From positions 1-5,150 of the forward strand of contig JAKSDN010000782.1 in assembly GCA_022360075.1 (NCBI GenBank): DNA of 5,150 bases, read 5' to 3'. Within the stretch, counting starts at the first letter, position 1. Every line of letters begins with the position of its first letter. Source of the DNA: Kiloniellales bacterium. GTDB lineage: Bacteria > Pseudomonadota > Alphaproteobacteria > Kiloniellales > JAKSDN01. Below, one piece after another: positions 1 to 5,150 of this stretch. A program made the position numbers and the translations under genes. The notes beneath the pieces are model-generated. The model saw nothing but the letters and a program-made list of their open reading frames with translations, did not search any database and was not told the origin of the DNA.

Positions 1-618
<618 letters not shown>

Positions 619-679
619 GCCACGCCCGAATACAGAAACACCGCTATCAGGACACAGACCGAGGACGAGGTTTTCCGAA

Positions 680-1432
680 ATGCCGCTTCTCGAGATCAAG
701 AACCTGCACGCCACCGTCGACGGCAAGGCGATCCTCAAGGGCATCGATCTGACCATCGAGCCGGGTGAGGTGCATGCCATCATGGGCCCGAACGGCTCGG
801 GCAAGAGCACCCTCTCCTACGTTCTGAGCGGCCGCGAGGGCTACGAGGTCACGGCCGGCGAGGTGCTCTACAACGGCAAGGATCTGCTGGAGATGGAGCC
901 CGAGGAGCGCGCCGCCGAGGGCGTCTTCCTGGCTTTCCAGTATCCGGTCGAGATCCCGGGCGTGCCCAACACCACTTTTCTCAAGGAAGCGCTGAACGCC
1001 GTGCGCAAGTACCGCGGCGAGGCCGAGCTCGACGCCATGGCCTTCCTGAAGCTCTTGCGCCAGAAGACCAAGGAGCTGCACATCCCCGACGACATGCTGA
1101 AGCGGCCGGTGAACGTCGGCTTCTCCGGCGGCGAGAAGAAGCGCAACGAGGTCCTGCAGATGGCCGTGCTGGAGCCGACGCTCGCCGTGCTCGACGAGAC
1201 GGACTCCGGGCTCGACATCGACGCGCTCAAGACGGTGGCTGACGGCGTCAACGCGCTGCGCAATACCGAGCGCTCGATGCTGGTGATCACCCACTATCAG
1301 CGGCTGCTGAACTACATCGTGCCCGACCGGGCGCATGTCCTGGCCCACGGCAAGATCCAACGTTCCGGCGGCAAGGAGCTGGCCGAGGCGCTGGAGAAGA
1401 GCGGCTACGCCGAGTTCACCGAAGCCGCCTAG
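680..1432 (+). CDS. sufC: SufC, ABC-type ATPase of the SufBC2D complex
   Basis: A 250-residue soluble ABC ATPase that drives the conformational change of SufBC2D; it is not a membrane transporter. Motifs in order: Walker A GPNGSGKST at 36-44 (Lys42), Q-loop Gln87 in AFQYPVEIPG, ABC signature FSGGE at 148-152, Walker B LAVLDE at 168-173 (Glu173), D-loop SGLD at 176-179, and the switch His205 in THYQ. The SufC-specific Lys154 and Glu173, which match the E. coli Lys152-Glu171 salt bridge of the resting state, are both present. Length matches the family (E. coli 248 aa). The ATG at 680 gives the usual short N-terminus (MPLLEIKNLH). A purine-rich ACGAGG lies about 10 nt upstream. It follows sufB by 61 nt and precedes sufD by 14 nt, so it is probably cotranscribed with both. 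Confidence 0.98.
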   Translation: MPLLEIKNLHATVDGKAILKGIDLTIEPGEVHAIMGPNGSGKSTLSYVLSGREGYEVTAGEVLYNGKDLLEMEPEERAAEGVFLAFQYPVEIPGVPNTTFLKEALNAVRKYRGEAELDAMAFLKLLRQKTKELHIPDDMLKRPVNVGFSGGEKKRNEVLQMAVLEPTLAVLDETDSGLDIDALKTVADGVNALRNTERSMLVITHYQRLLNYIVPDRAHVLAHGKIQRSGGKELAEALEKSGYAEFTEAA

Positions 1433-1446
1433 GACAGCGACGAGCG

Positions 1447-2769
1447 ATGACCCAGGACATGAGCGCCATCCAGCCCTACGCCGAGCACTTCGCCGGTCTC
1501 CAGAGCCGACTGCCGGGCGAGGACCCGGTCTGGCTCAAGAGCTTGCGCCAGGACGCCATCGATCGTTTCGCCGAAGCCGGCTTCCCGACCCCACGGGCCG
1601 AGACCTGGAAATACACGAACTTGAGGCCGCTGTTGAAGCAGCGCTTCACGCCCTCCGCCGAGACCGATGCGGCGATCTCGATCGACACGGTGCCCTCGGT
1701 CCTGCCGCGCGAGTCAGCGGGCCCGCGCCTGGTATTCATCAACGGCCGCCTGCGCGACGACCTTTCCGATCATGCGGCTTTACCGGAGGGTGTCAGTCTG
1801 CTCGGGCTGCGCGCGGCCTTGGATGCCGACCCTCAAGGCATCGCCAAGCTGCTGGAGAGCGAAACGCCGGGTTCGGAGCTGCCCTTGCTCGCGCTCAACA
1901 CCGCACTGATGGAGGACGGCTTTCTTCTCCGAGTGGCGCGCGGTGCCGTCGTCGAAAAGCCGATCGAGATCGTGTTTCTCGGCGGTCTGGCCGAGGCGCC
2001 GCTGTCCTATCATCCGCGCAATCTGATCGTCCTGGAGGAGTCGAGCCAGGCGACGATCGTCGAGCATCACCTGGGCCGGGGTACGGCGCCTACTTTCGCG
2101 AACAGTGTCTCCGACATTCGCGTGGGCCAGAACGCCCGCCTGCGCCACCTGAAGGTCCAGGAGGAAGGCCGCGAGTCCTTCCACATCGCGACCCTGCGCG
2201 CGACGGTCGCGCGGGACGCTGACTACCAGAGCTTCGGCCTGTCGATCGGCGCTCGCCTGTCACGCAGCGAGGCCTCGGTGCGCCTCGAAGGCGAAGGCGC
2301 CCATTGCCGGATCAACGGCGCCTATCTGCAACGCGGCGTGCAGCATTGCGACAACACCACGGTGATCGAACACCTGGCACCGCACACCGGCTGCCGCGAG
2401 GTCTTCAAGGGCGTGCTCGACGACCGCGCACGCGGCGTGTTCCAGGGCAAAATCGTCGTCCATCGCGACGCCCAGCAGGTCGACGGCCACCAGCTTAGCC
2501 GGGCCCTGCTGCTGTCGGACCAGGCCGAGATCGACGCCAAGCCCGAGCTCGAGATCTATGCCGACGACGTCAAGTGCAGCCACGGCGCCACCGCCGGCGA
2601 TCTCGATCACGACGCGCTCTTCTACCTGCGCTCGCGCGGCCTGCCCGAGGCGACCGCACGCAACCTGCTAATCGGCTCCTTCCTGGCGGAGGCGCTGCAG
2701 GAGATAGAGGACGAGAACTTGCAGACCCAGCTCATGGCGCGGGTCAACGACTGGCTGCCGAAGGCCTAA
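1447..2769 (+). CDS. sufD: SufD, Fe-S scaffold subunit paired with SufB
   Basis: A 440-residue SufD, the paralogue of SufB in the SufBC2D scaffold, needed for iron entry and for forming the SufB-SufD cluster site. An N-terminal helical region holds the family motif ETWKYTNLRPLL (from about residue 52), followed by the beta-helix core and a C-terminal helical domain with DDVKCSHGATAGDLDHDALF and YLRSRGL. His379 at 2581-2583 corresponds to E. coli His360, the SufD residue lining the assembly site opposite SufB Cys405; Cys377 two residues earlier is also conserved. It is slightly longer than E. coli SufD (423 aa), mostly at the N-terminus. The start is taken at 1447, with AGGA at 1431-1434 twelve nt upstream, overlapping the sufC stop; an in-frame ATG at 1459 (Met5) is a possible alternative. 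No transmembrane segment or signal peptide is seen. Confidence 0.97.
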   Translation: MTQDMSAIQPYAEHFAGLQSRLPGEDPVWLKSLRQDAIDRFAEAGFPTPRAETWKYTNLRPLLKQRFTPSAETDAAISIDTVPSVLPRESAGPRLVFINGRLRDDLSDHAALPEGVSLLGLRAALDADPQGIAKLLESETPGSELPLLALNTALMEDGFLLRVARGAVVEKPIEIVFLGGLAEAPLSYHPRNLIVLEESSQATIVEHHLGRGTAPTFANSVSDIRVGQNARLRHLKVQEEGRESFHIATLRATVARDADYQSFGLSIGARLSRSEASVRLEGEGAHCRINGAYLQRGVQHCDNTTVIEHLAPHTGCREVFKGVLDDRARGVFQGKIVVHRDAQQVDGHQLSRALLLSDQAEIDAKPELEIYADDVKCSHGATAGDLDHDALFYLRSRGLPEATARNLLIGSFLAEALQEIEDENLQTQLMARVNDWLPKA

Positions 2770-2774
2770 AAAAC

Positions 2775-2780
2775 AGGAGA
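2775..2780 (+). promoter_or_regulatory. Ribosome binding site of sufS
   Basis: AGGAGA sits 9 nt before the ATG at 2790, in the 20-nt gap after the sufD stop. It is the strongest Shine-Dalgarno match in the window at normal spacing. It fixes the sufS start, although the frame stays open upstream into sufD. Confidence 0.75.
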
Positions 2781-2789
2781 GATAGGGGC

Positions 2790-4076
2790 ATGGAACAGAC
2801 CGCCGCCGAGCGCGCGACCAACGTGGTCAGCATCGCACCGGGCGACAACTCGATCGCCGCCTTCGACGTGGAGCGCGTGCGCGCCGACTTCCCGATCCTG
2901 AACGAGACGGTCTACGGCAAGCCCCTGGTCTACTTCGACAACGCGGCGAGTGCTCAGACGCCAATTCCGGTGCTGAACGCCATGCAGGAGGCCTACGAGC
3001 GCTATTACTCGAACGTGCACCGCGGCGTGCACCACATGAGCCAGCGCTCGACCGAGGCCTTCGAAGCCGGCCGGCAGAAGGTCGCGGCCTTCCTCAACGC
3101 GGCGACGGACGAGGAGATCATCCTGACCCGCGGCACGACCGAGTCGATCAACCTGGTCGCTGCGACATACGGCCGGAAGTTTCTGAAGGAAGGCGACGAG
3201 ATCATTCTGACGGTGATGGAGCACCACTCCAACATCGTGCCCTGGCAGCTCCTACGCGAGGAGCGCGGCATCGTCATCAAGGTCGTGCCGATCGACGACG
3301 AGGGCAACTTCCTGCTCGAGGAATTCGAGAAGCTGCTCGGCCCCAAGACCAAGCTGGTCGCCCTCACCCACATCGCCAACTCGCTCGGCACCATCGTGCC
3401 GATCAAGGAGGTGGTGCGCCTGGCCCACGCCCACGGCGCCAAGGTGCTGGTCGACGGCGCGCAAGCGGTGCCGCACTTCAAGATCGACGTGCGCGATCTC
3501 GACGTCGACTTCTACGCCTTCTCCAGCCACAAGCTCTACGGGCCGACCGGTATCGGCGTGCTCTACGGCAAGATGGAGCTGCTCGAGGCGATGCCGCCCT
3601 ACCAAGGCGGCGGCGAGATGATCGACGTGGTCACCTTCGAGGAGACCACCTTCAAGGCGCCGCCGCATCGCTTCGAAGCCGGCACGCCGGCGATCGTCGA
3701 GGCGATCGGTCTGGGCGCGGCGGTGGACTACGTCGAGGCCCTGGGGCTCGACAACATCGGTGCTCACGAGGCCGGGCTCGGCGCCTATGCGAAGAGCCGG
3801 CTCGCCGAGATCCCCGAGATCAAGCTGCACAGCCGGGCCAAGGACTGGGCCGGTATCGTTTCCTTCGAGTTCGAAGGTGCCCACGCCCACGATGTCGGCA
3901 CCATCCTCGACCGCGCCGGCGTGGCGATCCGCGCCGGCCACCACTGCGCCCAACCGGTGATGGAACGCTTCGGGGTCAGTGCGACGGCCCGGGCCTCTTT
4001 CGGCCTTTACAACACGCGCGAAGAAGTCGATGTCCTGCTCGACGCGCTTGGGCGGGTGAAGGAGATTTTCGGCTAA
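2790..4076 (+). CDS. sufS: SufS, PLP-dependent cysteine desulfurase (type II)
   Basis: A 428-residue cytosolic class V aminotransferase-fold enzyme that converts L-cysteine to L-alanine and holds the sulfur as a persulfide for cluster building. Visible elements: YFDNAASAQTP near residues 48-58; His145 in MEHHSN, which stacks on PLP (E. coli His123); DGAQAVPH for PLP binding; the Schiff-base Lys248 in SSHKLYGPTG at 3531-3533 (E. coli Lys226); and the catalytic Cys386 in RAGHHCAQP at 3945-3947 (E. coli Cys364). The RxGHHCA form marks the SufS/CsdA group rather than IscS. All these residues are offset by 22 from E. coli SufS (406 aa), so the extra length is an N-terminal extension. His367 in HAHDV matches the zinc-swapping His342 of B. 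subtilis SufS and fits the SufU-like neighbour 5 nt downstream. Confidence 0.98.
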   Translation: MEQTAAERATNVVSIAPGDNSIAAFDVERVRADFPILNETVYGKPLVYFDNAASAQTPIPVLNAMQEAYERYYSNVHRGVHHMSQRSTEAFEAGRQKVAAFLNAATDEEIILTRGTTESINLVAATYGRKFLKEGDEIILTVMEHHSNIVPWQLLREERGIVIKVVPIDDEGNFLLEEFEKLLGPKTKLVALTHIANSLGTIVPIKEVVRLAHAHGAKVLVDGAQAVPHFKIDVRDLDVDFYAFSSHKLYGPTGIGVLYGKMELLEAMPPYQGGGEMIDVVTFEETTFKAPPHRFEAGTPAIVEAIGLGAAVDYVEALGLDNIGAHEAGLGAYAKSRLAEIPEIKLHSRAKDWAGIVSFEFEGAHAHDVGTILDRAGVAIRAGHHCAQPVMERFGVSATARASFGLYNTREEVDVLLDALGRVKEIFG

Positions 4077-4079
4077 GGA
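4075..4079 (+). promoter_or_regulatory. Closely spaced ribosome binding site of sufU, overlapping the sufS stop
   Basis: AAGGA overlaps the TAA stop of sufS and lies only 2 nt from the ATG at 4082, much closer than usual. No other good site is visible. Ribosomes finishing sufS would stop on top of this start, so translational coupling is a reasonable inference. Confidence 0.45.
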
Positions 4080-4081
4080 CC

Positions 4082-4558
4082 ATGGACGAGCTGCGCGATC
4101 TCTACCAGGAAGTGATCCTGGATCACGGCCGCAATCCGCGGAACTGCCGCCACCTGGAGCATGCGAGCTGCCGGGCGCAGGGCAACAATCCGATGTGTGG
4201 CGACCGGGTGACGGTCTATTTGACGCTCGACGGCGACGGCACCATCGAAGATGCCGCCTTCGAGGGCCGCGGCTGCGCGATCTCCATGGCCTCCGCCTCG
4301 ATGATGACCGAGGTGCTGAAGGGCAAGACGGCGCGCGACGCCGATCGCCTGTTCGAGGCCTTCCAGGCCCTTTGCACCGGCGAGGCCGAGGACCTGGCGG
4401 CGGTGGCGGAAAGCGATCCCGATGCCGCCGAGCGCCTGCTTGCGCTCTCCGGCGTGCGGGCTTTTCCGGTCCGGGTCAAGTGCGCCACGCTGCCCTGGCA
4501 CACGATGAAAGCCGCCGTCGCCGGTGGATCGGACCAGGAAGTGACGACGGAGGTTTGA
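4082..4558 (+). CDS. sufU: SufU-type zinc-dependent sulfur acceptor (NifU/IscU-like family)
   Basis: A 158-residue IscU-fold protein. In SufU systems it takes the persulfide sulfur from SufS and passes it to SufBC2D, doing the job of SufE. Ligand residues are Cys39 and Asp41 in NPMCGD, Cys65 in GRGCAISMASASMM, and Cys134 in RVKCATLPW, matching Cys41, Asp43, Cys66 and Cys128 of B. subtilis SufU. Features that separate it from IscU scaffolds: 68 residues between the second and third Cys, against about 42 in E. coli IscU; Lys rather than His before the third Cys; and no LPPVK chaperone-binding motif. Three further cysteines (22, 30, 98) are not zinc ligands in the family. The MDELRDLYQEVILDH start fits the family N-terminus. 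It lies 5 nt after sufS and 8 nt before sufT. A cluster-scaffold role is a less likely alternative. Confidence 0.93.
   Translation: MDELRDLYQEVILDHGRNPRNCRHLEHASCRAQGNNPMCGDRVTVYLTLDGDGTIEDAAFEGRGCAISMASASMMTEVLKGKTARDADRLFEAFQALCTGEAEDLAAVAESDPDAAERLLALSGVRAFPVRVKCATLPWHTMKAAVAGGSDQEVTTEV
4549..4553 (+). promoter_or_regulatory. Probable ribosome binding site of sufT
   Basis: GGAGG lies at the very end of sufU, 13 nt before the ATG at 4567. The spacing is longer than ideal. An in-frame TTG at 4555 would be only 1 nt away, which is too close, so the ATG at 4567 is preferred. Confidence 0.5.
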
Positions 4559-4566
4559 CGCCCGCC

Positions 4567-4983
4567 ATGACCCTACCGAGCGACGACTACACCCTCGGCG
4601 ACTTCATGCCGAGCACCGCGACGGCGGACGGCGAGGACTTCGTGGCCCGCGCCGGCGAGCCACTGCCCGCGGGCACGACGGTCGCCGACCATGATGCCGT
4701 CGTCGAGGCCTTGCGCACGGTCTACGATCCGGAGATCCCGGTGAACATCTACGACCTCGGCCTGATCTACGATCTGGACATCGGCAAGGAGGGGACGATC
4801 CAAGTCGAGATGTCCCTGACCGCCCCGGGCTGCCCGGTGGCCGGCGAGATGCCGGGCATGGTCGCCCGCGCCGTCGCGGGGATCGAGGGCAGCGGCGAGG
4901 TCGAGGTGCGCCTGGTCTGGGACCCGCCCTGGACCATGGAGCGCATGTCCGAGGACGCGCGCCTCGCATTGGGTATCATCTGA
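4567..4983 (+). CDS. sufT: SufT, DUF59/MIP18-family Fe-S maturation protein
   Basis: A 138-residue protein whose C-terminal 100 residues are a DUF59 (MIP18-like) domain. SufT proteins aid maturation of Fe-S proteins, especially under high demand, and are commonly encoded with suf genes; the exact biochemical role is less settled than for the other members. Signature blocks: DPEIPVNIYDLGLIY at 54-68, TAPGCP with the conserved Cys89 at 4831-4833, and VWDPPWTMERMSEDARLALG near the C-terminus. The first 40 or so residues are an extension rich in acidic and small residues, with no signal peptide or membrane segment. The frame is open back to 4195 inside sufU, but family similarity and the GGAGG at 4549 support the ATG at 4567; Met14 (4606) is an alternative that would trim part of the extension. 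It starts 8 nt after sufU. Confidence 0.92.
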   Translation: MTLPSDDYTLGDFMPSTATADGEDFVARAGEPLPAGTTVADHDAVVEALRTVYDPEIPVNIYDLGLIYDLDIGKEGTIQVEMSLTAPGCPVAGEMPGMVARAVAGIEGSGEVEVRLVWDPPWTMERMSEDARLALGII

Positions 4984-5000
4984 CACTATATTTCGTAGTG
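4984..5000 (+). other. Small inverted repeat in the sufT-sufA gap
   Basis: CACTA at 4984-4988 is mirrored by TAGTG at 4996-5000 around a 7-nt A/T-rich loop (TATTTCG), directly after the sufT stop. The stem can gain one T-G wobble pair. It is A/T-rich for its surroundings. No U-tract follows, so it is not a typical terminator. Its function is unknown; it could be a chance match, an mRNA processing or stability element, or a weak operator. Confidence 0.35.
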
Positions 5001-5006
5001 CTAGGC

Positions 5007-5012
5007 AAGGAG
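5007..5012 (+). promoter_or_regulatory. Likely ribosome binding site of sufA
   Basis: AAGGAG is a strong Shine-Dalgarno match but lies 14 nt before the ATG at 5027, which is long. The purine-rich GAGCGAG that follows may help. No better in-frame start is seen nearer to it. Confidence 0.5.
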
Positions 5013-5026
5013 AGCGAGCGACAGTC

Positions 5027-5150
5027 ATGGCGCAGCAGATCATCACATTGACCGACATGGCCGCCGAGAAGGTGAAGGCCCTGATCGACAGGAGCGACGA
5101 GCCGGTGCTGGGCCTGCGCGTCGGTATCACCACCCAGGGCTGCTCGGGCA
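5027..5150 (+). CDS. sufA: SufA/IscA-type Fe-S carrier (5' part; continues past window end)
   Basis: The first 41 residues of an A-type carrier (HesB/IscA/SufA family), cut off by the window end. A-type carriers receive clusters from SufBC2D and hand them to target proteins in the cytosol. The N-terminus MAQQIITLTDMAAEKVKALI is the family's first helix, followed by LGLRVGITTQGCSG with the first of the three conserved cysteines, Cys39, at 5141-5143. The C-terminal CGCG-type motif with the other two cysteines would lie beyond the window. It is the last visible gene of the cluster, 43 nt after sufT; the position at the distal end differs from E. coli, where sufA is first. SufA rather than IscA or ErpA is inferred from context, since the fragment alone does not separate them. 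Confidence 0.85.
   Translation, partial: MAQQIITLTDMAAEKVKALIDRSDEPVLGLRVGITTQGCSG

Noticed and set aside
619..679. The 61-nt sufB-sufC gap as a terminator or regulatory site
   Set aside because: No stem longer than about 3 bp and no U-tract is visible; it appears to be plain spacer with a ribosome site near its end.
647..1360. Long minus-strand open frame of 237 codons opposite sufC
   Set aside because: It lies wholly opposite a gene with complete ABC ATPase motifs, shows no family resemblance, and is expected from third-position GC bias in high-GC DNA.
1335..2222. Plus-strand open frame of 295 codons overlapping sufC and sufD in another frame
   Set aside because: Its Arg/Pro/Ala-rich translation is typical of an out-of-frame shadow, and it conflicts with the clear SufC and SufD reading frames.
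2574..2789. Upstream in-frame extension of sufS into sufD
   Set aside because: The translation is low-complexity Arg/Ala-rich and overlaps sufD; the AGGAGA at 2775 and family alignment fix the start at 2790.
3252..3953. Minus-strand open frame of 233 codons opposite sufS
   Set aside because: It is a shadow of sufS with no recognisable domain; sufS has all its catalytic residues.
4195..4566. Upstream in-frame extension of sufT through sufU
   Set aside because: The extension is an Arg-rich shadow of sufU; SufT-like sequence begins only after 4567.
4969..4992. Possible internal promoter for sufA (TTGGGT and TATATT)
   Set aside because: The spacing between the two elements is only 12 nt, too short for a sigma-70 type promoter, and no better -35 is visible.
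4573..5133. Minus-strand open frame of 186 codons across sufT and sufA
   Set aside because: It is opposite two recognised genes and has no identifiable motif.

Overview
This window is a high-GC stretch of an iron-sulfur cluster assembly operon of the SUF type, almost wholly coding on the + strand. The order is sufB (3' part only), sufC, sufD, sufS, sufU-like, sufT and sufA (5' part only). The gene order, the GC-rich codon use and the SufB/SufT protein flavour suggest an alphaproteobacterium, perhaps of the Rhodospirillales/Kiloniellales type. That placement is an inference from general resemblance, not from a search.

Layout: 1-618 is the C-terminal half of SufB, 680-1432 the ATPase SufC and 1447-2769 SufD. 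Together these form the SufBC2D scaffold. 2790-4076 is the PLP cysteine desulfurase SufS, 4082-4558 a SufU-type sulfur-transfer protein, 4567-4983 a SufT/DUF59 (MIP18-like) protein, and 5027 to the window end the start of an A-type carrier, SufA. The gaps are 61, 14, 20, 5, 8 and 43 nt, with no terminator-like hairpin plus U-tract in any of them, so a single polycistronic message is likely. The promoter and any regulator (IscR/SufR/RirA type) would lie upstream of base 1 and cannot be seen.

How the genes work together, from established knowledge of the families: SufS takes sulfur from cysteine as a persulfide and SufU accepts it. SufBC2D builds the cluster at the SufB-SufD interface using ATP hydrolysis by SufC. 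SufA carries clusters to targets, and SufT assists maturation. The catalytic or ligand residues that fall inside the window are intact in all the genes, so the system looks functional.

I found no undescribed system here. The most informative detail is in the sulfur-transfer pair. SufS has a histidine (His367) at the position used by Bacillus subtilis SufS to swap a zinc ligand with SufU, where E. coli SufS, which works with SufE, has a tyrosine. This fits the SufU-like gene directly downstream. Smaller points are extra cysteines in SufU, N-terminal extensions on SufS and SufT, and a small A/T-rich hairpin in the sufT-sufA gap.
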